Below are positions 10,600 through 21,514 of a stretch of DNA of 64,000 bases, piece by piece (the first letter of the stretch is position 1; each line of letters begins with the position of its first letter). The notes below the pieces were generated by a model. The model was not told where the DNA came from. It saw nothing but the letters and a program-made list of their open reading frames with translations, and made no database searches. The translations under genes and the position numbers were made by a program. The stretch is from assembly GCA_963281155.1 (NCBI GenBank), contig CAUJLY010000002.1, forward strand, positions 6,076,001-6,140,000. Reading direction: 5' to 3'. This DNA is from Rhabditophanes sp. KR3021. Lineage: Eukaryota > Nematoda > Chromadorea > Rhabditida > Alloionematidae.

Positions 10600-13479
10600 T
10601 TAATTTACTTTTTAATAATCAGTTGATAAACTTAACACAGCTTTGATTTGAACTAATTAAAATTGCAACAAGTGTCAAGTAATATTGGTGACAATTGCAA
10701 AATGAAATGTCGTATATACTTCCAAGCATTTCTTAGACGAAATAAAAAATTTTCTTTTAAATATTTGGTACGCTATTTATAGTACAAAGTCTACAACGGG
10801 TATAAGATAAACTAAATTGAAATTAATTTAGAACATTTGGGTAATTGTAGCAAATATATTACAAACTTAACTTTCGTATGAATATGATAAAATACTAAAT
10901 TTTTATTTAAAATAAATACCATTTTGATTGCTACAGTCCAAAATTTAGATGTTTTATATTTAATAGATCGTAATTGATATCAACCTTTAGGTTGACATTT
11001 CAAAATCAAACGTGCTACAATCATAGCTTGATATAATGGAAAGTAGACATAAACTAAAATAGTTAAATTCTATTAAATTGTAACTTACCTCCCAAAACAA
11101 AATTGTTCATCTTAAAACGTCCGTTTTTTTGTGGCACACCATAGTTCTAATGGTTTTGCAAGTTGGCTCCATCTTTTACTCCGAACCTTTTACAAACATT
11201 CCAAAGTCAGATATTTTAAATATTCCACTTATATACAAATAGTTTCGGCCGGCAACATCTTAAAACATTGAATAAATATAGGTAACTATTTAACTTAATT
11301 AGACTTACTATTTGTAAGATATTAATTGCATGAATGTATTAAATCCCAAATGCACTTACAACAGCCGTCTTCAACTTCATTTTTTCAAGATATTTTTCCA
11401 AGGCACCGTCCGTAGCTAATTCCATACAAGAATCAGAGGCTTATTTCCCGCAGCTACTCAAAATAACTTCACAATATTAGAAAGATTGAACTTACACTGA
11501 AGTCTGACTTCTCTCGTGACCTCCTTGATATTCTTGTTAGTGCATTTTCCAAGAGTTGTAAGAAAAAAAGATATTAGAAAGAGTATTAATTAGCATTAAC
11601 TATCTTTAACGGCACAAGATGATTTCTTTTTAGTCTTTTAACACCGGAATTAATCAAAATAAACCGAAGCATATGGGCTTGATTTCAAATAATTCATTAG
11701 TTGAATGTCATCATGAATGACAATGCTTGCACAGTCTACGTCCAACAAGGATTAACTAATTTATATTTATATTAGTAGATATTGAATTCTTGTGGAGATA
11801 TGTAGTGAACTGAACTTTTTATTGTTGTTAAAAATTAAGCTTTTCGGAAGGACAACAGTAAAAAAGATCAACAGAATTAATATAAACATTAACGCCAATA
11901 TTGGGATAAATTAGTTATGTTATAGACAATGATATTTTATCGTTTTCGGTACATCGAAAATTTATATCAAAATCATACTGCTTTACGATAACATAAGAGT
12001 AATTAATACAATTTTAATATTCTTCTTCAAATAATTTTTCAGTATTTTCTTCTACTTAAACCGTAATTTCTGTAAATTAGTCTAAAAGTTTTTTTTGTGA
12101 GATATTTAAATGCTTCCCCTGCCAAGCAGAAAAGAGATATCAAAGATCTGTTTAATTATTTAGATATAAAAATATCGTGGCTTTCAAACTGCATTAACAG
12201 AATTTTTATAAAATATATATTGCTCCGGGGCATAGGGTTAAAGGATCGAAAACCTTGACTTTTCCCAGACTTGCTTCAGGAATGAGCCTTAAACTGATAT
12301 TATGAAAAAACTGTTTGCACCAGTTGTAGAGCTAGAAAAACTGAGTCTAATGGCATACTTATGAAATTAAGAGATTGAGGGGTTCGCTTGCTAGGATGAC
12401 TAACAAGGGAAGACCACAAGTGGTAAAAAAAATATTTTGTTGTGCTATGTTTATAAGTGTCAAAATAAGTTTACATTAATCAACGCTTTTATGTAGAAAG
12501 TTAGAATCTCATTTGGTTAAGGATAGGCCGCCTGCAAAGCAATGATAAAGAAAAGAAGTCTCGGAAAAGTGTATTTTGAATCTGGTTTAGATAAATCGCA
12601 ACAACAAACGGTTATTTTAAACAGATTTATTCTTGGTTAAATAAATAGTATGGAATTTAATATTTTTGCTATCAAAAACTCAATGAAAATATTAACGAAT
12701 GCTGATTATTTAATCCGTATATTATAAATTAATTGTGATATATGTTTTAACCACAAAAATGAAGAAAATGTGAAATGTTTTGAAGACATTGAAAAAAGTG
12801 GTGCCTTGCAACAATATATTTAGTAAATTCCATTTAATACAGTCTTTCTTCAATTTTTTAGAACATCAACATAAGATAAATTCCTTTTATATGTCTCAAT
12901 CACCTAAGAAATGACCACGTCGTAGGTAAATTTATAATTGGCATCTATTTGTTAAAGAGTGTTTGGTGTTTGTGTTAAAGCTAATAAAAGATTGTATCAA
13001 TGTTTATTGTGTTAAAAAGTCATTAATAAATGATAAAAACGTTTGTGATTAAAGATGTATCAACCACAAATAATAAATTTTAAGGTGAAATTGAAGGCTG
13101 CTACTACCAGTTCAAGACTTTATAAGCAATCTAATAACAATAAGGCAATTCTGACTTTAACCAAGTCTGATACCTAACAAGCACGTTAAATTTATACTTT
13201 ATTTAACTTATGACAAATTAACACATAAGAAAAATTATAATATGAAATAATGATTAGGTGACATTAAAAGAGATAACTCACCACACTATGATCTTCGTCA
13301 TCACACAAACTATTGCTTGTGAACTGCAGACCACGATGCCTGCAACAATAATAATAGAAGATACATAATATGGAATAGAAACATACGATAAAAATATGAG
13401 TAAAACATTCTTTATTAATCACATAATATATAAATATTAATGAAAATTTAGAAAGAAGAAACAAAGTTAACAGAAATAT
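10600..13479. other. AT-rich spacer with one diverged dispersed repeat
   Basis: No convincing gene in about 2.9 kb. A roughly 180-bp segment at 12425-12600 is a diverged inverted copy of 42500-42700 (listed separately). A short exon-like block (about 13283-13338, minus strand, between TTGCAG and GTGAGT) ends in an acidic stretch, but nothing joins to it. The rest is low-complexity AT-rich sequence. Confidence 0.5.
12425..12600 (+). repeat. Diverged dispersed repeat, copy A
   Basis: Matches the reverse complement of 42500-42700 in two blocks. One contains AATATTTTGTTGT followed by ATGTTTATAAGTG. The other contains CCGCCTGCAA followed by CAATGATAAAGAA. Both copies share a short frame ending in a PPA(K/R)Q tail followed by TGA TAA, so the repeat may be the 3' end of a duplicated gene rather than a transposon. 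Confidence 0.55.
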
Positions 13480-14721
13480 TTAAAATTCATAATCACTTTC
13501 TGTACTATTAATGGCCCATTGAAACTTTTTACGCTCTGTTTCGGTGTAAATCTCTTCTAAGGTAACTTCCATTTTTTTGCACCAAGCAACAACGATGCGT
13601 GGATCAATATAATGTAATAGGGAAGTTTTAAGGTATTCTTCCATAATTGTTTCATGACCTTTTGAAACGGCATGTTGATGGTTACACAGCACCGCAACTT
13701 GTTTATTGGCTACTTTAAAAGCCAACATTTTATTTTTAATAGAATCTCCCTCCTTAGACAACTTCTTCAGCTGATCTTGAAAGGTAGAGGAAGCATTGCA
13801 GGTACGGAAAACTTTGACAGTCAATTCAGGAAATCCAGGTATCAAGGTTGATAAATATGAGTTAAGAATGGATGTGTCAAGACAATCAAAAAGATCTTCT
13901 GAACCTTCTTTGTTTTCCATAAAAGATTCCAAATTCTTATAGACAGTCTCTTCGACAGGAACTTCATTTTGGTACCTGATATTACATTTACCTGGGAAAT
14001 CAAATTCAACAACATATTCTTTTCCATTCTTTTGGTCATGAAGTTTGATATGTTCACATCGCAAAGAACAACAACCGAACGTAGCAACCTTATTACCACT
14101 CTTTTTATTTCCAGCTCTAAAGACAAGTCTATCAATTAAGTACAAGGCAACGCCTCTTTGCCTAACGCTCATTTCCTTTGACTTCCAATCTTTCTTGTAA
14201 CTGTCCCTAATTCGAATGATATGTTTCTTGAGATTTCTGGCAATTTGAAATTTCTTAAAATCTTTTTCTCCTTCCAATTTAGAGGATGGACTTGATATGA
14301 TGTCTTCCTCCTTAATATCTGGCTCACCAACTCCTTCGTCCTTAGCTTCTGATTTGACAACTCCTTCGTCCTTAGCTTCTGATTTGACAACTCCTTCGTC
14401 CTTAGCTTCTAATTTGCCAACTCCTTCGTCCTCAGCTTTTGGTTTGCCAACTTCCTCCTCAGCTTCTGGTTTGCCAACTTCCTCCTCAGCTTCTGGTTTG
14501 CCAACCTTATCCTCAGCTTTTGGTTTGCCAACTTCCTCCTCAGCTTCTGGTTTGCCAACCTTATCCTCAGCTTTTGGTTTGCCAACTTCCTTCTCAGCTT
14601 TTGGTTTGCCAACTTCCTCCTTAGCTTTTGGTTTGCCAACTTCATCCTCAATGCATACATTGCTCAACCCCTCCTGTATTTCGTCCACATTTGAATCATT
14701 TAATTCATCTGAATCAGCCAT
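13480..14721 (-). CDS. Miniature topoisomerase IB with tandem-repeat N-terminus
   Basis: A single 413-codon exon with its ATG 11-12 bases behind a TTTTAG acceptor region. Residues 145-413 match the catalytic (lower clamp) half of eukaryotic DNA topoisomerase I. All five catalytic residues are visible: R202 (in FRAGN), K245 (GKCNIRY), R306 (VFRTCNAS), H348 (LCNHQ) and the nucleophile Y371 (HYIDPR). The family's core subdomains I and II, which cap the DNA, are absent. The linker between H348 and Y371 is about 22 residues instead of roughly 90. Residues 26-131 are instead 9-residue units of the type EVGKPKAE and 10-residue units DEGVVKSEAK, Lys/Glu-rich like the disordered N-terminus of normal Top1. 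The lack of introns suggests a retrocopy or an exon-derived duplicate. Activity is plausible but unproven. Confidence 0.85.
   Translation of the reverse strand: MADSDELNDSNVDEIQEGLSNVCIEDEVGKPKAKEEVGKPKAEKEVGKPKAEDKVGKPEAEEEVGKPKAEDKVGKPEAEEEVGKPEAEEEVGKPKAEDEGVGKLEAKDEGVVKSEAKDEGVVKSEAKDEGVGEPDIKEEDIISSPSSKLEGEKDFKKFQIARNLKKHIIRIRDSYKKDWKSKEMSVRQRGVALYLIDRLVFRAGNKKSGNKVATFGCCSLRCEHIKLHDQKNGKEYVVEFDFPGKCNIRYQNEVPVEETVYKNLESFMENKEGSEDLFDCLDTSILNSYLSTLIPGFPELTVKVFRTCNASSTFQDQLKKLSKEGDSIKNKMLAFKVANKQVAVLCNHQHAVSKGHETIMEEYLKTSLLHYIDPRIVVAWCKKMEVTLEEIYTETERKKFQWAINSTESDYEF
14328..14646 (-). repeat. In-frame 27/30-bp coding tandem repeat
   Basis: About eight units of 27 bp (GKPKAE/GKPEAE type) followed by four units of 30 bp (DEGVVKSEAK type) inside the mini-topoisomerase. 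All unit lengths are multiples of three, so copy-number change preserves frame. Units are nearly identical at the DNA level, which points to recent expansion. Confidence 0.9.
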
Positions 14722-14879
14722 CCTCGAGTTATTATCCTAAAATATTGAGAAATTTAATTAAATTATTTTTAAAATATACGCGAATGGGAAAGACAGGTAA
14801 AGTGGCAGAATTTCAATCTGATTTTAAATATAATTCATGTATAGTATAGTAATGAAATATAGCTATGCAAAATAAACAC

Positions 14880-15125
14880 TCAAGTTTGACGGATACATTT
14901 GTTACGAGTGGTTTGAAAGACCCAGAAGAAACGCTTAAATAACAAATAGGCGTAAATTTCTTCTAAGACATGCACATCTAGAAGATTCGATTCTGGGGGT
15001 AAAGCCATGACAGAGTAGACATGCACATCTAGAAGATTCGATTCTGGGGGTAAAGCCATGACAGAGTAGACATGCACATCTAGAAGATTCGATTCTGGGG
15101 GTAAAGCCATGACATACTCTATCAA
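14880..15125 (-). pseudogene. Degenerate topoisomerase I C-terminal tail with 51-bp repeats
   Basis: The frame ends with LEEIY-x5-K-R-F-x-W-x. Residue spacing is identical to the C-terminus of the adjacent mini-topoisomerase (LEEIY-x5-KKFxWA). The preceding sequence is a 51-bp unit repeated 2.8 times. Its encoded SNLLDVHV may be a decayed active-site region (compare the family's LNYLDPR), with the tyrosine lost. It lies about 160 bp upstream of the mini-topoisomerase on the same strand, as if Top1 3' sequence was duplicated in tandem. The tail spacing match is strong; the active-site comparison is speculative. Confidence 0.45.
14969..15113 (+). repeat. 51-bp tandem repeat, 2.8 copies
   Basis: Units start at 14969, 15020 and 15071 and are identical over the visible length (each begins CATGCACATCTAGAAGATTC). 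The period is a multiple of three, and one minus-strand frame stays open through all copies. Confidence 0.95.
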
Positions 15126-16676
15126 AGGAACAAATGTTCAACTGATAAGATGGGAACAGCATATGAGCAATGATAGCAGTGAATACGTAAATGTGTCATC
15201 ATGTAAGGGTTACAATTAAATTTTGCAACTACTATAAAAATGAATACACACAAAAATGAATGTCTCGCTTTTGACCATACAATCTTGAATAAAATGTAGA
15301 TACAAAATTAACAAAAAATGTGTTATTATTTATTAAACGACCTTTTCTACGTAATAGAAATGTTTGTAGTTACAAAAATAAGTTTTTTTCCTTTGAACAA
15401 ATAAATTTACAAATTTAATTTTTTTGCAATTTGACAAAATAGTATTATTTGTACGTTAATTAATATATGACCAAAAGCACAATCAAATTTTTTAATTTTT
15501 ATAGTAAAAAAGTCGGATTATAGTACTAAAATTGAATTTGTCTTTTTTTGACAAGTGATAACCAATTATCGCATTGAAAATGTAAAATATAAATCTTTTA
15601 AAAGTAATTAATAATATGTATTTTGAAACAAAAGATAGTGTATTTGATATATTTGAACAAAATAAATCTGTATAATCAACTTTACAAGATCAACCAAATG
15701 TTCTGCTTATCGGTTTTTATTTTTGCACTAAAATTTTACTATTTCCTTATTGTCTAGGAAACGTTCTTTGTGAAAATCATAAAAACTCAAAAGTAATTAA
15801 GTGGTACTATTTCCTATTTCACACCTATAAAATGTACGGATTGGTAATTTTTTTTAATGACTTTATTAAAAGTGATCATTGCTCATCCGTATGTGGATGG
15901 TTTTTAACATGGCTACACTCATTAGAAAGCCAGTAATTGATACTATATATCTATGATAATAGCAGTTTAATTAATTTGTTATCCATCTATGTATGAACTC
16001 ATAACTCAAAATTTTTAATTTTAAAAAATGCCTTTTTTGACTGTTTTCTTTAAATTAGTATTTATTTTTATGTCTATATCAAAAATCTGATCCATTAGGA
16101 TTGTAGAGTATCAAATTGTCTATCTAATGAACATAAGCTCAATGCTCAGACACAATTGTAATATGAGGCTAAATTGTATTTTATGTGACTATAATAGGTT
16201 TTTTGTGAGAATATCACTTTTTAATGTCATAATTTAGGTTATTTAAATTTAAAAACAGAAAAAAACAATATTTAATTATTGTTTAACAAAACATGACGCG
16301 GATGTAGTGAAAAATCATTAGTAAATCATGTTTTTGCAATGGACTTTCTTTTTGCTCGGTGTTGAGTGGTCGTATATTAAATTAACTCTCTAAAAGTTAA
16401 ATCGACTTACGGTACCAAGTAAGGTTACCCTAGGAAGTGCACGTATTAATCAAAGTCGCTGAGGGTGTTAGCTTCGGTTAGCTGATATTCAAGTGTTTAT
16501 CACTTTATTCCTAATCACTAATCCTATATATCTAATCATATACCTTTATTTGGGTCTTTACCTATTATTCCCTATTCCTGGAATTCTAACATCTAAGTCA
16601 TCATTTTTGTTTTTACAAATATGACTACTAAGATAAAAGATACCGATGGTTTAAGCAGGATGGGTATGGGCACATA
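15126..16676. other. AT-rich spacer, no gene seen
   Basis: About 1.5 kb with all six frames closed by frequent stops. Long A and T runs are frequent. No tRNA, inverted repeat or conserved block was recognised. It ends at the TA target site of the adjacent transposon. Confidence 0.6.
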
Positions 16677-16678
16677 TA

Positions 16679-17740
16679 CAGGGTATTTTTATGAAATACA
16701 CCGAAAGTAAATCCTCATAGCTACGCGATGCTTCCACCAAATCTGCCTATTTTAGTGTCAAAAAATGCGTAAAGAGTAATATTTTTATTAAATGAAATCA
16801 GAAAAAGAAATGCCCTTAAATTAACCCATAAATGGCTCAATATGTCCTCCACTTTTTTTAATACAGAAATTCATTCTTTTTATATAATTTAAATTAACTC
16901 TTCTAAGCATTTCTTCATTAACACTTTTAAAAGCAACCTTTATTCTCTCTTTTAACTCATCTAGGGATGTGGCTCTCGGTTCTTTATAGATAAGGCCTTT
17001 GATATGACCCCATAGAAAGAAATAACAGGATCTTCCCTAAATAATGTGGGTTTTTCTCATGCAATACCAGTTGGTTCTTAGCAAAAGTTAGGCGAGCTTC
17101 ATAATCGTGGGGGAGAAGTTGCTGTACGTTTTTTATGTTGTAGGACTTATGATTTAACTTTTTCAGAACCTTACAAATTGAGCCCTTAGAGACATTGGTT
17201 TCTCTTGCCAAGGAACTAACAGAGAGTTTTTCGTCCTTCATTAGGAGCATATCAACTGTGTGTGTGAGTTCAGGTGTCACTACAAGAGGACGATTAGTGA
17301 ATCCTATTCTTGGTAGTGTCAGAAGACCTCAACTTTCAAAATTGCTTACCCATCTACGAATGCTATCACCACCTGGAGCCTTTTTGTTGTGTATTCTAGC
17401 ATACGCACGTTGAGTCAGGACGATACTCTTATTGTTTTGATAATAACAACCAACAAGAGCTGCTTTTTCTATGTCTGTGTAAGAGCTCATGTCAAAGTCA
17501 AATGAGAAACAAGTTTAAGAAATTTTTATTACTTATATGCTTACATGTAAATTTAGAGTATAAAAATGTTCTTAGAATAATGAACATAACGCCGTTGGTA
17601 CATGCCCAATAAAGTTATGTTTCTAGGAGGCAAAAAATATAGGGCTTGGAGCATCGTTTGCAACTAAAATGAAGGGATTTGGTCGAAGCATCGCGTAGCT
17701 ATGAGGATTTACTTTCGACGTATTTCATAAAAATACCCTG
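16679..17740 (-). mobile_element. Internally deleted Tc1/mariner-superfamily transposon
   Basis: A 1062-bp element is bounded by inverted repeats of at least 60 bp with only a few mismatches. Both ends start CAGGGTATTTTTATGAAATA, and the element is flanked by TA on each side, the target duplication of this superfamily. It carries remnants of one transposase gene on the minus strand. Stops, a frame change and a missing catalytic core make it non-autonomous, but the intact ends could still be mobilised by a transposase supplied elsewhere. It sits about 80 bp upstream of the VPS13 remnant. Confidence 0.9.
16821..17490 (-). pseudogene. Transposase remnant, DDE core deleted
   Basis: It reads from an ATG at 17490. 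The N-terminal helix-turn-helix (SIRRWVSNFE) is followed by a TGA, then the second DNA-binding helix set after VVTPEL (SVSSLARETNVSKGSICKVL) and the QLLPHDYEARLTFA segment. The sequence then jumps in another frame straight to the end of the catalytic domain (LWGHIKGLIY, then SLDELKERI) and a stop at 16821. The part carrying the first two catalytic acids is missing, so about 220 of an expected 345-380 residues remain. Confidence 0.85.
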
Positions 17741-17819
17741 TATTATTTTTTCAGATATCAATTATGCCTTCTACAAATATATTTATGTGTACAAAACTCT
17801 AGCTGTAAATACTATCTAT

Positions 17820-18396
17820 AAAACATGAATAATTTGTGCCAACCTTATAATGGACTTATTCATGGGTAAGTTAGATATACTCATATCTTTATCATTCTTT
17901 TTATACTTTTTTAGACCTGAGGAATTTGCTGAAGGATTAGCCATTGGTGTTACGAGTGTCTTTTCACATACAATTGGTGGAGTGACTGGGGCTGCGGGAA
18001 GAATTACTGGGACTTGGGAAAAGGAGTTGTTGCACTCACCTTTGATGATGAGTACCAACGAAAGAGACAAGAAGAGCAAAACAGAAAGCCGCACAACTTT
18101 GGCCAAGGAATGGCTAGAGATTCACCCATGAAGACAAGATTATCAGACCCTACACCAAGAGTCTACTGGGTACAAATACCTTAAAGATACAGATAATGGA
18201 TTTTATTTAAACACTGATAGTTATGTTGGACATGCGCGGTTGTCAGACAAGGCTGTCCTCCTTACTACTGACAAAAGAATACTTTTATCAAACAAAAATT
18301 CAGTATTAGGGTCCTGTTCAACTGAATGGGAGATGCTTCATGCTGAGATCGACTACCCAAAGCAAACTGACAATCGCTCCATTGAATGCTAAGGAA
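17820..18396 (+). pseudogene. VPS13: VPS13 C-terminal fragment, frameshifted
   Basis: Two exons separated by a 48-bp GTAAGT...TTTTAG intron read QPYNGLIHGPEEFAEG and continue into a Gly-rich region with TIGGVTGAAGRITGT, the hallmark of the VPS13 C-terminal region. VPS13 is a bridge-like lipid transfer protein at membrane contact sites. A one-base loss at about 18010 shifts frame; the next frame continues LGKGVVALTFDDEYQRKRQ. A second break and internal gap near 18140 leads to the pleckstrin-like end (AVLLTTDKRILLS, then TEWEMLHAEI) and a stop near 18391. The bulk of the gene (thousands of codons) is absent upstream, where the transposon begins. This is a relict gene end. Confidence 0.82.
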
Positions 18397-18845
18397 GGAT
18401 TCCTTTGGTAAAATTAAAGAAAAGGAATTTACATCCCTTCAACCGACTTATTAACTAATTTTTTTACTAAGCTTCCTAAAACTTACAACGATTATTTAGA
18501 AATGTAACTTTTTCAATGACTTTTATGCGAATGTATTGCTTCATATGATTTTATTTATACTTGCATTAGAAACAAATAAAATATTTTAATTAAACTCTTC
18601 TCATTTGTTACTTTTAAAAGCAAAGCATGAATTTTGGAAAATAATTATTAAAAGGTAAAAACAAATATGAGGTCATGCAAAAAATAAGTTGGAACATTTT
18701 GAATAAATTACTACTCAAAATGTTTCCGGATTGTTTAAACTGAATTTTTTGACAAATTAAATATGCATTTAATTAGACAACATGAATTAAAAATAGATGC
18801 TTTGCAAATAAAAGAACTTTCCATACAATAATGTTTTATTTCAAA
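18397..18845. other. Spacer, no gene seen
   Basis: AT-rich 450 bp between the VPS13 remnant and the convergent 3' end of the Kelch gene. Contains AATAAA-like signals on both strands and nothing else recognisable. Confidence 0.6.
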
Positions 18846-20647
18846 TTATAACCAAATTTTGGAACTAAAACCATTTTTATGTGGTAATTTTATACCCATA
18901 ATACTCCAGGTTTTGTTATTTTTGCTGTATGATTGAATTTGGTCACTATTTTCTCCACCTGCAACAATAATAGATGTTTTATTTTCTATAGATCTTGCAC
19001 CCGAAACAGGAATAGTCAAATTTGCAAGCTTATCCCATTTGTTATTTTTTATGTCGTAAACTTGGCACAATGAACGAGTATCTCCACCCCCTGAACATGT
19101 TATTGTATGTTCAAACACAGACAGAGCAGTATCAAATGTTTGATTTGGAATATCAGCCAAAAAACTCCATTTACCCTGACGTGGATCAAATCTAAAGACT
19201 TTATTTATTTAATTAGTGCTTTTAATTACCTTTGGAACTTGTTAGAATAACCATCTCCTACAGCATAAATAATTTGATCAACAATAACTGAATCGTGGGC
19301 ATTAATTTGTTGTAATAATTTTGGAGCATCAATCCATTTTATTTTTTCAGGTTCGAAACTAAATATAAAATAAATGTAAATATTGCCATACTTACTATTC
19401 AACAGTGTCAATTGATTTGCAATTTAAATCTCCACCAATAACATAAATTCTATTTGCGTGAACAACAGATGAATAATCATATTTGTTAGAAGTCATTTCC
19501 AATGAAAGAACTTCAGATTTGTTACTTTCCAAATTATACCTAAAAATGCTTAGTTAATAATTAAAACTGAGAACATACTTTTCGATTTTTTTGCTGTTAT
19601 GATTTCCTAATACAAATACATTATTTCCTATTTTTTCTGAGCAATGCCATTGTTTTACAATAGATAAACTCCCAATTGTTTTTACTGAATTTTGTTTTAT
19701 ATCAATTTTAACAACTGATTGAAGTGAATTACTCCCTCCAACTTAAAAAATATAATTATTTATTAATTCAAGACTTACACAAAATCATTTTTGAGTAACT
19801 ATTTTTTGAAACTATGCTGCTAACGACAATTTTTTCATTTTTTTTCGCACAAATTTTAGGGAATAAAAATTCCATTAAATCCGGTATCAAATAAATATTT
19901 TTATTTTTTTCAACATATTCCTCTAATGTTATATGTTCAACTTTTGTATAATCAATTCGTGAAACTAAATCGAGCCAATCCGAATTTCTGTTTTTAAGGT
20001 CATATTCGACCCAGCGTGCGATTATATCTAAAATTATTACTTGATCCTTATCCTTGATAAAATCTTCGCTCATAAGTCCTAAGAAATTGTCTCTTGTAAA
20101 TGAATCAAAGGCCTTAATTTCACAGAGAGCTTCAAAATTAGTGGTTATCAGCTGTTCAGTCAAATTATAATATTCTTCGAGTTCAGATCTACTAGAGTTT
20201 TCAAAGAAAATGCCTTGGTAAATAATAAAATCCTTTTTTTTTAATCCATTCAATTAATTTAATCTAAATAAATAATTAAAAGTTACTCAAAATTAACGTA
20301 CTCTTATATCAGGCGAGTTTAACTCAATTTGAACTTGCAACAAAGCGACAATCTTATTCCCATCGGTTTTAAAATTATCTCCAGAATGAACGTATTCATA
20401 GTAAACCTTAAAATCAGCAATCTTCAAATTCTTAATATCAAATTTGGCTGAAACAACCAAGTTTATCAAAAGAATATATTGATAAACTTACTTTTGGTGA
20501 CATCCTTAGTGAGCAAATCAAAAAAATACTTGCTATGTCCAGCCAAGATCATTCTTGAAACTTTCATAGATCCGTCATTGAATACTAATTCAGCATCATT
20601 AAAAAGTCTAGTTCCAAACAAATTGGGAAAATATTGGTAGATCATTT
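18846..20647 (-). CDS. BTB-BACK-Kelch protein 1 (possible frameshift)
   Basis: This is likely a substrate adaptor of a Cullin-3 ubiquitin ligase. About seven exons with introns of 35-50 bp: BTB in exons 20647-20495 and about 20462-20300 (ILAGHSKYFFDLL motif); BACK in about 20252-19774 (EHITLEEYVEKN, LIPDLMEFLFP); then kelch repeats in four exons (19741-19577, 19540-19399, 19357-19229, 19195-18846) with IYVIGGDLN and YAVGDG blades. The BTB and BACK exons join only if one base is removed from an A9 run near 20230; otherwise a stop follows quickly. Everything downstream is open, so either an assembly homopolymer error or a recent pseudogene fits. Confidence 0.7.
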
Positions 20648-21514
20648 CTTAATTTTTAGTAAAATAAGAGGTATTCATGAACAAAAGTGGAAAATTGCTT
20701 AATTGGGAGAAGGAAAATGTGGTTATGTAAGGATTGCTATCAGTAATTATAGTGTGTAATATTGGTAGATAATATTGCAAGGCAGTTTATAATCTATGAT
20801 CGCAATTGACCATGCAATCTTGCACATTATATGTATTAAAAAATTGAAGTGTATTTATAAGTAGATAAAGAAGCGTTTATTTACAAGACTTTTGCAAAAG
20901 TCGAAAAAGGGAATATGCAAAAATTATGACAGTTGAAAATATTTAGAATATGGAATTTATTTAAAAATAGTATATATAAGTTTGTTCCTGAGTTTATAAA
21001 CTAAAACATCACCATTGAAAAAAAGCTTTTAAGGCATTTACGAAATTAATAAAAACGGTCTGTTTAATTAGCCAGTAAAATTCAAAAACATTATGTTTAA
21101 TCAACAAGTGAAATGCAGAAAGATTCTTTTAAAATTATAATCAAACCAAATGTCTTTGATGTAATGTTTCATGGTTTGATAGGTCGTATTCGTTATTGCA
21201 ACAATGTTTATTTAAATTTATTCTGTCAAGAGTTTACCGAGTTTCAAGGAAAAGCTTTCGTTAGTTTTAATATGAATAAGTTTTGTTTTTATCAACTAAC
21301 TCTTTTAAAATTAATTTAAGATGCGGAAATCCTCAAGGCGTCTTAAACCAACTGCTAAAGAAATCAAGTGAAAGGAAGGTGAAACATTTTCACATCAAAA
21401 TATCGCTATGAACAGGCATGGCATTTCCCTCTTTCAAATAAAATACAAATGCCAACCCTGGTAATCAAATTCTTGATTTTAATATTTGATACTTAAATAA
21501 AATTAATTACAACT
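20648..21514. other. Spacer, no supported gene
   Basis: AT-rich. The only open frame (21113-21319, plus strand) has a Phe/Tyr-rich sequence without recognisable motif and no splice context, so I do not call it. Confidence 0.5.

Noticed and set aside
12230..12420. Structured RNA-like block with CTCCGGGGC and GGTTCGCTTG
   Set aside because: No cloverleaf or other fold could be drawn; no A/B box pair.
14297..14740. Plus-strand Ser/Thr/Leu/Pro-repeat protein
   Set aside because: Antisense shadow of the tandem repeat in the mini-topoisomerase; repeats with periods divisible by three keep several frames open.
14969..15113. CRISPR-like array
   Set aside because: Direct tandem repeats without spacers in a eukaryotic genome; only 2.8 units.
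21113..21319. 68-codon plus-strand frame
   Set aside because: Phe/Asn-rich AT-driven sequence, no motif, splice or poly(A) context.
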